Source: Blastomussa wellsi (Eukaryota; Cnidaria; Anthozoa; Scleractinia; Plerogyridae). From it: DNA of 64,000 nt. The stretch is taken from contig OX393562.1 in NCBI GenBank assembly GCA_947652115.1, positions 33,741,043-33,805,042 on the forward strand. The letters are read 5' to 3'. The notes beneath the pieces were generated by a model that saw only the letters and a list, made by a program, of their open reading frames with translations, was not told the DNA's origin and searched no databases. Of the stretch, positions 15,701 to 26,592 are shown in pieces (positions within the stretch are counted from its first letter, which is position 1; every line of letters begins with the position of its first letter). A program made the position numbers and the translations under genes.

Positions 15701-18649
15701 AATGAATTTAGTCATCTGTAAGCTTCTAGTCAATCCCACAACCAGCCCCGACATTACTAATCGAAGCAAATTCGTTCGCTTGATCAAACTTAATTGAACC
15801 CAATCACGCGATTAGGTCGGATTGCGGTTTCGGTAATTGAACACAACGCTACTCTGTCCGATCTCGGACGACATCGACCTTTCGATTCCGTTTGATCGGG
15901 CTTCATTGAGTCTCATTAGTTCGATTAAGTTCAATTAGGGTAATTGGGATGAATTTTAGATTATTAGATTGTGTTCGATGGGGTGCAGTTAGTTCGGAAA
16001 TCGAACCCAATCGAACTCTCTCACAATTTTTTTGATTGGACTGAATGATTAAGTTCGATTAAGTTTGATTGCCGAACACGGTTCGATTAGTAATGTTGGA
16101 AATAATGCAGGCTGGTTTTTATCAAAAAGAAAAAAAACGTCTTTTTTGAAATGTACTAATTCATCGATTTTTATTGGTCTCTGCAGATTCTCGACTAATA
16201 GAACGCAATGTGTTCACCCCATGTCTAAACTGATCTTCGTATGTCCGAACACCGCTACCGCGGTGACGAGACTTGCCGCAAGTAGTGTCCTGGAGCCCCA
16301 ATACGAAAATCTCTGGCTAGTCAGCAGACACAGTTATGAGCGCTGCGAAGTGAATAAGTCCATTGACAGCGAACTTATATTGTGCGAAAAGCCTTTCAAC
16401 TTAAAATATCTTACGGTAATTTTTAAGAGGTACAGTGCAAGCGACGATCCCAAATTTGAACCGGGAAACGACTATTATTTTATAGGTAAGAACAATCTCC
16501 AATCATTTCTAAACGTGAACGCGTAAACAGTCACCCCAAAAATGAATGCAATCCTTTGACACTAACATGAAGCCTCGGGAAATGGTAGGATATTCTCGCC
16601 AGAAGGTGTTCAAGACTTAAATTCAGTACGTCATGCTTATGACGTCAATGCTTGGTTCAAATGTGGCCAAAATCTGTTACATAAAAAACCGGGGATACAC
16701 CTAAAATATATGACGATTATGTGTTATTTTGCTAGCGACTTCGGATGGCAAGCAATCATCCATTCACAGTACTTCTGGAGGACACTGTAAAACACACAAC
16801 ATGAAGCTAAAATTCCATATTTGTACGCGAACCGGAGGTGAGTTGCAGAAGAGACGGAAATGTTCTGTTACAGTCTTTCCCGTAAAACCGTGAACAGCAG
16901 AAAAATTTCTGGAATGTTTATTGTGTAGTGACAAATCGCAGCAAAGTTCAGGACACGCGAACAAACCTCAAAACCACAAACTAATGACCGTTGCTGTTTG
17001 CGGTTTAGTTTTCTCACACCTGATTCGCTTTTTCTTTAATTTGTAACACAATAACATTCCCTAAACATTTCTGGTGTTCACGGTTTTACGGGAAAGACTA
17101 TAAGGACTGCTAATTCATTGGAATGTTTCATTTGCGTTAAATGTGCATGTTCTCTTCCCAGACATGGGCCCTTAGAGAACGTCACTGACAGGCCCCTAGA
17201 GAACGTCACTGACAGGCCCCTAGAGAACGTCACTGACAGGCCGCTAGAGAACGTCACTGACAGGCCGCTAGAGAACGTCACTGACAGGCCCCTAGAGAAC
17301 GTCACTGACAGGCCCCTAGAGAACGTCACTGACAGGCCCCTAGAGAACATCACTGACAGGCCCTTAGAGAACGTCACTGACAGGCCCCTAGAGAACGTCA
17401 CTGACAGGCCCCTAGAGAACGTCACTGACAGGCCCCTACAGAACGTCACTGACAGGCTCCTAGAGAACATCACTGACAGGCCCCTAGAGAACATCTCTGA
17501 CAGGCCCCTAGAGAAGGTCAGTGACAGGCCCCTAGAGAACATCACTGACAGGCCCCTAGAGAACACAACATAGTGCTTAAAATTTGAAATCTATCTGACT
17601 GTAGGGTGAACTACATACAAAATACAGTGCCTTTGCTTGTTGCACAATTTAATTAGTGGTGATCATGAATTCAAAAAAAAAAACATGCTTCGTTTTCTCT
17701 TCGTAGATCCGCGTTGTCAAAATAATGATATGTGTAATGGCATAGCTCCTACGCATGCGCAAACAACTGCCATGGCAACCAACCCACCAATAACAAGAGC
17801 AGCTGTAACTACACAGAAGACAAAAAATGTGTCATGTACAAGCCATACTCTTCCAACCATAACCAACAATCCAGGTAACGTGAATCTCGGCTTAGAGTGT
17901 GCTGGACTCCGGATCGGGCAGCCCGGGTCTTATTAAATGCCGAGGAGAATGATCGAGCCCGTTTTTCAGGAGTTTGTCCGCAATACATTCTTGCAACTTT
18001 GCCTGGGCTGAGGAATATCTGAAAGTCCTTTATTTCAAGGTCCTCACTTCCTACTTCTCCTGAGTTGGTAGGAATGCAACCCCCAAAATATACCAGTATC
18101 TAAACCATCGGCCACGCTGCATATTTGCGTTAAAACATATTAATAACTTATGTGATGGTGGGGGGGGGGGGGGGGGGGCGGCTAATGCAATTTCCGTGGA
18201 CATTAGTAGCGCAATCCGCAGGCGCAAGCCATCCTGGGGGCTCTGGGGACAAAATGAATGCCCCCAGAATGGCTAAAACTGCATTCCAATATACAAGACG
18301 CAGTGAATTAATTTATTATTGCATGAGAGAAGTAAAACGGTTTTTTTAATGGGGTAAATGTATATTTTTCACAAATAATGCCTGTAAACACGATGTAACA
18401 ATTTGATAACCAAAGAGTTCTCTCCTTGCAGATGATCATGAAAATGAAAGCAATATGTCAGGGAGGGAGTCAACTTACCAGATAACCATCGGTTTGCTCG
18501 CGTTTATGTGCGTCATTCTAATCAGCGTCTCTGTTATTTGGATGTACCGACTTCACCGGAAGAGGAAGGCCACATCATTACCGTCACGTGACAGTGCTTC
18601 ATACGTGGTGAGAGTTGGCAGTGATTGCCCTGACGGAGACTGGGACTGA
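12754..18649 (+). CDS. Ephrin, transmembrane (B-like), gene 1
   Basis: Exons 12754-12863, 16187-16485, 16736-16837, 17707-17874 and 18432-18649 join in phase (897 nt, 298 residues). Exon 1 gives a signal peptide followed by LYPSIQWTPLNP, like the start of ephrin receptor-binding domains. Exons 2-3 give the ephrin fold with the expected cysteines (IFVCP, YERC, ILCEKPF, GGHC, FHIC), the YYFIG strand and an NRT glycosylation site. Exon 4 is a short Thr-rich stalk starting DPRC. Exon 5 carries a membrane segment (GLLAFMCVILISVSVIWMY) and a short basic tail ending GDWD, without a clear PDZ ligand. Known role: membrane ligand for Eph receptors in contact-dependent signalling. The second ephrin at 30824 has matching intron phases, so the two are tandem paralogues. 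Confidence 0.9.
14914..15170. mobile_element. Fold-back MITE, about 70-bp arms
   Basis: The left arm starts TAAAGTGTATATGAAAATAT and includes GGCCTTTCAAA and CAGAAGAATGG. The right arm carries the inverted copies CCATTCTTCTG, TTTGAAAGGCC and ATATACACTTTA. The arms differ at a few positions. No coding capacity is seen. Confidence 0.7.
15385..15625 (+). repeat. SINE-body repeat
   Basis: Contains CACAACACCGGGAACCTCG, GTGGGTTCTTTAACGTCCC, CCTACGGTTTTTCGTCC and CCATTTGCAGATGT. The same series occurs in reverse orientation at 41346-41560 next to a tRNA-like head, so this is the body of one SINE family. A short open frame across it is not a gene. Confidence 0.6.
15750..16098. mobile_element. MITE close to ephrin-1 exon 2
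   Basis: The ends ACATTACTAATCGAA and TTCGATTAGTAATGT are inverted repeats. Inside are many TTCGATTAAGTT-like motifs in both orientations. It ends about 88 bases before the exon 2 acceptor. Confidence 0.6.
17163..17573. repeat. 24-bp minisatellite, open on both strands
   Basis: About 17 tandem copies of a 24-bp unit (core CCCCTAGAGAACGTCACTGA) lie in the intron between ephrin-1 exons 3 and 4. Because 24 is a multiple of 3, the frame is kept. The plus strand reads PLENVTDR per unit, with an N-V-T or N-I-T glycosylation sequon in most copies; the minus strand reads GLSVTFSR. Later copies are more diverged (I for V, Q for E, K for N). An AG acceptor-like site precedes it at 17160-17161, but its phase does not fit exon 3, and no in-frame donor follows before TAG at 17571. 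I read it as an intronic minisatellite, possibly exonised, not as an established exon. Confidence 0.9.
17885..17935 (+). repeat. SINE head fragment
   Basis: Contains AGAGTGTGCTGGACTCCGGA followed by TCGGGCAGCCCGGGT. This matches the tRNA-like head of the SINE at 58180-58465. It lies 10 bases after the ephrin-1 exon 4 donor. Confidence 0.5.
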
Positions 18650-21600
18650 GGTTTACTTCTATCGGAAAACTAGTATAAAAGCTGAGCCAGCGGTCATCGT
18701 TTTCTTCAACTGGTCAGTGATGTTGCTTAGTTGCCTAGTCCAATCTAGCCTCGCTAAAGCAAGACCTGCAAATGTCATTTGGATGATACACAATCAGCCT
18801 GCAAATTTCATCAGGGTTTAGGGTTAATTCTCCAACCACAGTTTCGGTGCTGTTCAGTCTCCCTTCGGGGACTAAACCTTTCCGAGGGTACCGGTCCTGA
18901 TGTTTGAAAGGAAAAACTGAATAGGTTTAGGAAACTGTTCGAGTTTTGGAATAAACAGTGCGCTGAGCACGATTTGCCCTTCTTATTTGCAGAGACTATA
19001 AAGTTTTAATATTTGCTCTGCGGTAATTGGCGATTGGTAGTGTCCTCGTGTGCTGATTTGTGTGAAAATCCTAACGCAAATAAGGAAAGCCATACATTTC
19101 AGAGAATTAATGTAGCTGCGGGCGTTTAAGATCTAATAGAAAGAAACAATCCACCATTTTTTTTAGCTGTACTGGCAGTACAGTAGCATGTTCCAGATTC
19201 ACTAATTGGACCTGATTTTGGCAGAAGAATCATTGAACGTTTTGTGTGCCGTTTTTGTTCTCGGCTTCCACATTCATAGGATTAACTATTCCTGCAGTCT
19301 AACACAATCTAATATCTGGAACAAGCTACCTGTATCTTGCGTTGGTTGTATAAGAATATCCAGGCTTGATGTTAAGTTGGTGTTTTTCTTTGATAGTCGC
19401 GGTGCGCTAACAGTAATGTTGCTGTAGTGTTTGGTTCTTAGGCCCAGCGTGTGACATCACAGAAAACGAATTCTTGGTAAAAGGTCTGGGAACTATGCCT
19501 TACAGGAGCTCGGTAACACAATCATTGGCATGCAAAAAATAGAGTAGATTTCAATATCGTTGGATTTCCAGGATCTTGAAAATAATGGTTTTGAGGGAAA
19601 ACCCAATGACCAGCTTTGTAGTTGTAATGTATATTTATGAAATTTTTAATAGTTTTATAATGCATTCCTGGTATTGCCATAAACACGCAGTTATTTATTG
19701 TATAGCATTTCTTGCAATCTGATCAATAAAACATGCATACGTTAAACGTATATATTTGTGAACCACCCTGCTTGCTCTAATCTACGAGCGATGCAATCGT
19801 ATCAACAACTCTCTCTAGTTTGCTACTTTAAAATGATATGTAGATTTAGCCAGGGCAACCTGACCCCTCTTAATTAACCCACCCTTAATTAAATAACTAC
19901 CCCTAGATTCTCCCCGGTTGCCACTTTTTTAGAATTGCTGAACAAGGTATCGTTACGCTTTTATAGATATGAAAAACGGATTCAAAATTATAGACTTTGT
20001 TGTGATACTTTGTCAATAAAATCAACTTACCTCAGCGTCTTGTTGTTTTGTCAGTTGTTGCCTTGCTTCTCAAGCCAATCCGAGGCCTTTTAGGCGAGTT
20101 ATATGGCTTTTTGGTTAGCAGTGGACCCGAAACAGTGGAAAACCAAACCAGCCATAACTAAGTTTATTTTATTGACCATAAGGATGACAGTATAGTCTAT
20201 AATTTTGAGTCCATTATTTTTAATACCGGCACTGTTCGCTAGTCACGTTTCGCGTATTGTGTAACGGCATCGAGAGCTTGGGCTGCCTGTGAACTAACAT
20301 CAAAATCATTCGTGACTCACCCACACACTTGTTCCCAATCTTTGCGCCGGTTAGATGCCTGTTTCTCTTTTTCATTGGCTAACTGGATATTCTGTTTCCT
20401 TTGTGATTGGCTAGAATGATTACATCGGTTTTAGTTTCACGACAATATCGCTCCTATTCCCGGGTCTTAATGCATGTCCGCGCTTTCTTTTCCAGTCCCC
20501 CCTCTCGGAGAAATGTTATCGAAATAAAAGAAGATCGAAATCAATACAATGCAATACAATGCAATGCAATGCAATACAATGCAATACAATACAATACCGA
20601 AATATCATTTCTAAAAACGAAAATAGTTTTGAAGAGAAACAATTGCAAAATGTGACAAACACACAAGGAAAAGGTCAAACTTACTCCCACTCGCGTTCAG
20701 CACTGGACAACGAGCGTCACAGAAAATTAATCGTTGAAGCTCCCTCAGCTTGGAGCCTATGGTCCGATCAAAACATTTCTTCGAGCAATTTAAAAATATC
20801 AAATGAAAGACAACCATCCAATGAAGATCCATGAAGAATTAAGCATTTACCGCGCATGTTAAAATCTACGGAGAAGCGATGTGGCAGAGTTGTATGAACA
20901 TTGAAAGAAGAGGTGATGTGTTTCTTATAGCAGCCATACTTACGTGAATTGGCAATTGTGCAAAAGGGTAAATCTATCCTTCAATTTTCTGGACGCCGCA
21001 TAACCCAATGTAACTTCATTTCACAACATGACGAATGAAACTAATGTGAAGTATAAGGCTTATATCCTGTGATGGGATCTTTCTCGTGGTACACTATTTC
21101 CGCATTTTTAAACTCAATAACCTGTTAAAGTTAATTAATAACGGAATTTGCGATTGGGTAGCGATACGAGATAATGTTATCGGAGCTCTTATCAGGATAT
21201 AACAACGTGAGCCAGATTGATCGATGTTTTAGCTTCGATAACAAATTACGTCCCTCTTTGGCGAAAATATACACTATGAAAGCCTTGAGAGAAACGGTAG
21301 TGCAGCAGCTATCGCAAGTAATTCTACAGGTAGAGGTTTCTATTGTTTAGGGGCTAGTGGCGTTGTTCCTGTTGTTTGTTTTATTGCTTTCACGCAGGGT
21401 ATCGAGTCATTCATGTGAGACCTCACGAGAGCTGCTTGAGAAAACACAGAAGGTGTCAACAGGCATTAAATTCTTAACAAATAGGTTCATTTTAGGAGAG
21501 CAGGGTTATGCCAAGTAATGGCACATCAGGGCACAAGTTGTGTTTATGATTTCTACTTATTTCAGATTGTTTTTGTTGCGGTTTGATTCACCTGCTAAAT

Positions 21601-22532
21601 ATCTCTCCTCGTTTTTTAATTTTTTTTTTAAATATTTTAAAATTCTTAAATTTTAATGATGTTCTTATTTTGAATATCCTGGATGTGTCTGTCTGTGTCT
21701 GGATGTTAATTTTCGATGTGCGACCCTCTTTAAATAAAGTTGTTACTTACTTACCTGCTTACTTACTTCTTTAGCTACTTTAAAACTTACTATATCAAGT
21801 AATTAATTGTGAACACAACGAAACTAAGTTTTGGTGAGTAAAAAGTGTAAATGTATTTAAAGTAGTCATACAAAGTGGTTAATTCTTGAACCTTTGTGTC
21901 TTTTTAGTTCTTTTAATGGAGCTATGTCGTGATTAGTGCATTTAGAAAAAAAAATTCGTCATTTGTAATCCGTCTAAATCTTGTCCATCTTTAACCATCC
22001 TTGTTTTATTTTGGTTTAGCATCATCTCTTGACTCACGATAACGTGATCGGACTCCTTTAAGTAATGGTATTTTTGTTCGGAAATCAGCCAAACAGTTCT
22101 TAACGTAGAGTGCGGCGGTCGCGTAAATGCGTAATTTAAGTTGTGGTATTTCTTTTTCAGCTAAAAAGTATAATAGCTTATAATTCTTGCACACTACGAT
22201 CGATCGCGAGAGACCGTCCACTTGATATATGTATTGCAGATATCATTAACATTGTCGAGTTATATATAAGCAGGCCGGAATTTTTAAGAAAGAAGAAGAG
22301 ACAGAAGTGCACAGAGAAGCACGAAGCGTAGACGAGCGCTTCATACAGATTTCCAAGTGCTTATAGTACTCAACAACGCACGAGGGCAAGTTCTTTATTT
22401 CTTCTCTGAAAACCGTTTCCAAAACGTTCTTTTGGATCACAATAGCACATTACAGCATTTAGGTGATCTCTGCAAGGATCATTTCGTTCATTTCGGTTTT
22501 AAAGCGCCAAACTAAATAACTTTCATTTCCAA
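18650..22532. other. Intergenic, downstream of ephrin gene 1
   Basis: This should begin with the ephrin-1 3' UTR; an AATAAA polyadenylation signal candidate lies at 18950-18955. I see no supported coding exon. The GCAATACAAT microsatellite lies at 20536-20596. Confidence 0.5.
20536..20596. repeat. Pentanucleotide microsatellite (CAATA/CAATG)
   Basis: Repeated 5-base units CAATA and CAATG in tandem with occasional switches. A low-complexity open frame across it is a by-product. Confidence 0.85.
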
Positions 22533-22832
22533 CCTTGTTCCCAGGGTCTTTTCCCTATCTTGGGAGCGGGGCGGGAAAAGACCTTTACCCACTCCGCCCC
22601 AAGCCTGGGAAAAGAAAACTGCAAAGGACTGCGAGCGATAATGCTGCTAGTTGACGTAGGATCTACAAGAGACCTAATCAGCCAAAAATAAACTGTAACA
22701 CAAACATCACTGCAAGGCTGGTACTACGTCAAAAAGTTGACTTTGCCTTGCTTTGTCGGTTTCTTATCGGTTTCACGTAGTATCAGCCTTGCAGCGATAT
22801 TTGTGTTACAGAGAAAAGACCCTGGGAACGAG
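22533..22832. mobile_element. Nested inverted-repeat elements
   Basis: The outer arms TTCCCAGGGTCTTTTC and GAAAAGACCCTGGGAA face each other. Inside is a second pair, TAACACAAACATCACTGCAA and TTGCAGCGATATTTGTGTTA, at about 22695-22810. This suggests one MITE inserted in another. No coding capacity is seen. Confidence 0.65.
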
Positions 22833-23418
22833 TTTGTTTCATTTCACTGAGACACTTACCGGGCTTTAAAGGAGCTCTCTTACGGACGACACAGCTCAAG
22901 ACGTTTAGCCTAAATTTTTCAAATTTATCAATTATAATACTTCTCATATTCCTTATTCAAAGCCATCCTCGTTTCTTCTCAGTTTATTGTAACCTTTTTG
23001 CTGTTTCTCTGCCTTGGTGCTAGAAAAAAACTTTGATTTGAATGTAGTTTGTTTATAAATCAAAGGGACACTGCCACGAGTATAACTTCAAAAATTAAAC
23101 GACCCAAAAACGTGTTTACACCAATAGATTAACCTACAAACAGTGATCAAGTTTTGTTGAAATTATTTTTTCAGTGTACTGAGGCTAACTAAAAAATGTG
23201 ATAAATTCAAATGTTAGAAAAAATTAATAGATAAACGACATATCCAAGTTTCAGGTCTGTACAGTACAACATTCTTGAGTTATTTGCCGAATCATTTCAC
23301 GCAAAATTACAGAGCTCAGTATGGAGACGCCATGTTGGGACACCAACAATCATGGCGTCCGGAAATCAAAGAAAACATCTGGCGCTGGAACCAAAAATGT
23401 TTAAATTCAGGCGTGTTA

Positions 23419-23605
23419 GGATAAGTCCACACTAAGCCGGATAAATTTGAAAACGGCGTTTTCGCCTCGAAAGGGGATAAAATGTTTTCTGTCCACATTA
23501 TACCGTTTTCAAATTGTTTCGCCATCGATTTTGAAACGTTTCCTTGCAAGAAACGTTATGCGATTGTTTTGATGTCAGCGTTTTCAAAAAGTTCCGTTTT
23601 CGGTG

Positions 23606-23639
<34 letters not shown>

Positions 23640-23697
23640 AATCCGGAGAAAAAAAAGTTGCGTTTTCAAATTTAGCCGGATTAGTGTGGACGTAGCC
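23419..23697. mobile_element. MITE of the ACGTCCACACTAA family (short form)
   Basis: The ends are AAGTCCACACTAAGCCGGAT and ATTAGTGTGGACGTAGCC, with inner GAAAACGG/CCGTTTTC-type repeats. It is the same family as 27923-28317, with a left end more diverged than the right. Confidence 0.65.
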
Positions 23698-24032
23698 TAA
23701 ACGCATTGCGACTTTCGAGTTAAAGATCGCGTTTTCATTCACCTCCTGGCTAACCTGTTCCAGGCTCTTAAATAGTCGAGCAAACGCAGAAAGCGGGCGA
23801 GCGAGGACGAGCCTTCCTCTTTTTTTTTCCTTCGCCGCCCCCGACCATTCGAGAGCCTGTAACAGGCCACCTCCTGGCCAGCTCAACGGAGTTCAGTGCG
23901 ATTACGGTTACGTTTCGTCCCAAATACCTCCCTCGGCGCCGCACGTTTCCATTTCGTAAACAAGCGATGCCATTTTAGCGACACTTTTTTGGCTATCATC
24001 GATTTTTTTTTCGCACAGAAAAGAAAGAAAAA

Positions 24033-24098
24033 TTGACCAGAATCGAACCCTGACCCTCTGACATGCCTACCACTACACTACCAGGCTGATCCGCCAAA
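24033..24098 (-). repeat. tRNA-derived SINE fragment
   Basis: On the minus strand there is an A-box-like TGGTAGTGTAGTGGTAGGCA and a B-box-like GGTTCGATTC, with too little sequence between them for an anticodon arm. I therefore call it a tRNA-derived repeat rather than a tRNA gene. Confidence 0.55.
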
Positions 24099-25045
24099 TT
24101 CTCTCAAACAATTTATAGTTCTAAAAAGTGACTTTTTAAATCTATTTTACTTTGCTGTTGCCCCAGCTAACAAATAAAAGCTAACCGCAATCAAACCAGT
24201 TAGAAAGTTGGGAGTGTTTATTAGTCTATCACCAAATTATAACCAGTTTCGACCTAGTCCAGGCCTAAACTAGAGCAGATATAGCATCGTCATTCCGTAA
24301 AGCTTGGTTACCAATTATGGCATCGACCGTTAAGGGACCGGTCATTATTTATCGCCTGGGAGGGGGGGGGGGGGGGGTCGGAGTATTTTTGTTGTCACAT
24401 CGGAGCATTTACCTGATCCCCCCGTAGAGTATCTAGTTTTTTAAAGATCCCCCCTTATTGGTAGTGGAAAGTTTCATGATCCCCCCCCTGGCAACTGTTT
24501 TCTCTACAAGTTCCGTTTCTTTATAACGCCGCGTTAATTTTCTTCATCAGTTTGAAATTAAAAAACACACCTTTCGCATTATTTATTTTATTAGAAAGTA
24601 TTTTTCCTTCACTTTGCGATAATTTAAATCGCGTCAATTTCTAGTACGTCCGCTGGTTTATAGTCTGCATTTGACGCACGCACGAGGGACCCCCCACATT
24701 TTTTTTCCGCTCGCTTCGCTTGCGTCACGTTCTACATTTCCGTTTTAATTTAATTTTATTATTTGCAAGCATAGTTAAATATTTAACACTGTTATTTACC
24801 TCTGATCTGCAAATTATAGGGTTGTCTTTCAGATGCAGGGAATAACCCTATCTAAATTATAGTTAACACAAATACCAGGATTTGCAGTCTTTAATAAATA
24901 CAAAGAATTAATGTCCGCGTCGTTTCGATGTTTCAATGTTAATGGACCAGTATCACGAAGATTTTAGTAACATAGAAACGTCAGGCAACATTTACTAGCT
25001 TTTATACTGATTTTTACGAAGACTGCAAAGCCATCATTTATTTAC

Positions 25046-25213
25046 CTGGTCATTGTCGATATCTGATACAAGCCGCTCAGTTCTCGCCCTTCGCTCGCTT
25101 CGCTTTTCATTATGGCATCGTTTATGGGTACTTCCATCACTTAAATCCAAATGCTTTCCAAGCTGATCACCATTATCGTCCAGATTGCTAAGCTTTTCTG
25201 TCATATCTTCCAT
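25046..25213 (-). CDS. Small first exon, divergent to the SAM gene
   Basis: An ATG at 25213 opens 56 codons (MEDMTEKLSNLDDNGDQLGK at the start, then a basic stretch rich in Arg and Glu) and runs to a good donor CAG|GTAAAT, in phase 0. Without splicing the frame ends at 25034. The protein start is acidic and then basic; I recognise no family. It points away from the SAM gene, with 117 bases between the two starts, so they may share a promoter inside the transposon. I could not identify a following exon. Confidence 0.4.
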
Positions 25214-25330
25214 TCTTGCTCAATTACAATGTCTGAAGTCCAACTGTCGGGAAATCTTCTCAGCGCGCTTATTAAAAACGTGGGCACAGAACTCGTTTAA
25301 TTGCGCTGATTTGCTTTCATTATTTTTTCA

Positions 25331-26115
25331 ATGGATAAAGAAATTGACTATCTTTTAACAAAAGCTGACTTGAGCAATTGCACAGACAATTTTAAACAAA
25401 TTGGCGTTGCAAAGGTCGAGCATTTCCTGGACGTTGATGACGAAACTCTTGAGCGAGACATTGGACTAACGAAGATACAAACTCGCCGTCTGAGGCGTTT
25501 CTTCGCTCAGATACAAGGCGAAGGCCGTTTGCAAGTGATGAGCTCAAATATTTCCAGGAAGCTCAAGAGCGAGTGAAGGCCTTACACCAAGAGCTGCAGA
25601 AAGCCTCCAATGCGCTCACGACCACCCTCATGAGCTTGAAGAGAAAGTTCCCATCTCCCATGGGGAACAACGGCCTATCCCGAAGAAAAAAAGAAAACAA
25701 GAGAAAAGTGAAAAAAATCAAGGAGAAAAGGTTACGTCAGCGAGCAGCAATTCTCCTAGAAAAACTTACCTCAAAAGAGGTAGCTAAAGAGGTTTTCGAT
25801 TCACTCGAAAAGAATACTTACAAATGTGTCTCAAGTATTAATGCAGGGTTCACTGCGAGATTTGTCAAGCGTCTCCACTTGGATCCTCTGCTATGGCTTT
25901 TGGAAAGAGGCGTGTTTGAAACAGAGCTGGCACGCAATTTGAAAGTGGTAGTGGCCAGAATGAACGAAGAGAATAGCAGTAATGGTGCTGAAAGAGGGTC
26001 AAGTTCGGGCGAGGATTCCGATGAATCTGACGTGGAGACTGTGCAAGAGCCAGTGGAGAGGGCTGCCGAAGATTCTGACACGGAAGCGGAACAAGATACA
26101 GCCTCACCAAAATAA
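25331..26115 (+). pseudogene. SAM-domain/coiled-coil protein of the transposon, one frameshift
   Basis: The first 60-65 residues look like a SAM domain (LLTKADLSNC, then FKQIGVAKVEHFLDVDD, then DIGLTKIQTRRLRRFF). The frame then shifts by one base near 25525-25545. The second frame continues as a coiled coil (DELKYFQEAQERVKALHQEL, joined directly to the frame running to 26115), a Lys-rich basic region (RRKKENKRKVKKIKEKR), a helical segment and an acidic Ser/Glu tail. Read as one gene it would encode roughly 260 residues. The shift means this copy is broken or carries a sequence error. The stop overlaps an AATAAA signal (26111-26116). The protein is not a transposase I know; because it lies inside the terminal repeats it is probably an accessory or captured gene of the element. 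Confidence 0.65.
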
Positions 26116-26592
26116 ACACTTTTTTATTTGTTGTTTTCATTCGGCCGCGTATTAAAACAATGAACGTTTATGATTTTAGATTACGATTCTCTATAAAACA
26201 AACTGAAACGTCATTAAACAATTTTGAGCAATTGTAAGTATTCCATTCTCAAAATCTTGATTACCTTTCTAATTTCAATAGATCGTGCCTGATTAACAAC
26301 GTGTATGTTAGACTACGATAGTGATACTTTTTTTACAAAATGGAGGGTCTGTAAAAGGGTTTGGGTTTTGTGTCTGGGCTAGAATAAAGTTTATATAATA
26401 CAAAATACAACTGAACGTGGTCTTGAATATATGGTTGGGGGTTTAGAGTCCTAGCGGCAAATCCTGATCACCCCCATTATGCTTGTCAATTACGGCTGAT
26501 CCCCCCTAAAGGTCTTCAAAAAACCATGTGATCCCCCCCTAAATACTCCGACCCCCCCCCCCCCCCCCAGGCGATAAATAATGACCGGTCCC

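Larger units (their letters stand above)
12864..16186. other. Intron 1 of ephrin gene 1
   Basis: This long intron holds a MITE at 14914-15170, a SINE-like body at 15385-15625 and another MITE at 15750-16098. The AT-rich part from about 12900 to 14900 shows nothing I can name. Confidence 0.55.
24334..26592. mobile_element. DNA transposon with poly-G termini and TAA duplication
   Basis: The left end GGGACCGGTCATTATTTATC and the right end, its reverse complement, are each followed inward by CGCCTGG and a run of about 16-18 G (C on the other side). TAA flanks both ends (24331-24333 and 26593-26595). Subterminal GGGGGGATCA-like blocks recur on both arms. Inside are two divergent reading frames: a small exon on minus (25046-25213) and a SAM-domain/coiled-coil protein on plus (25331-26115). 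A 3-bp TAA duplication fits PIF/Harbinger-like integration, but no transposase is visible, so the superfamily is inference. The element at 44187-45260 has related ends. Confidence 0.8.

Noticed and set aside
17078..17566. Minus-strand protein of 162 residues made of GLSVTFSR repeats
   Set aside because: It is the mirror image of a 24-bp minisatellite; openness follows from the unit length, and there is no gene context.
18160..18178. Run of 19 G as a possible functional G-quadruplex
   Set aside because: A single homopolymer could also be an assembly or slippage product, with no structure around it.
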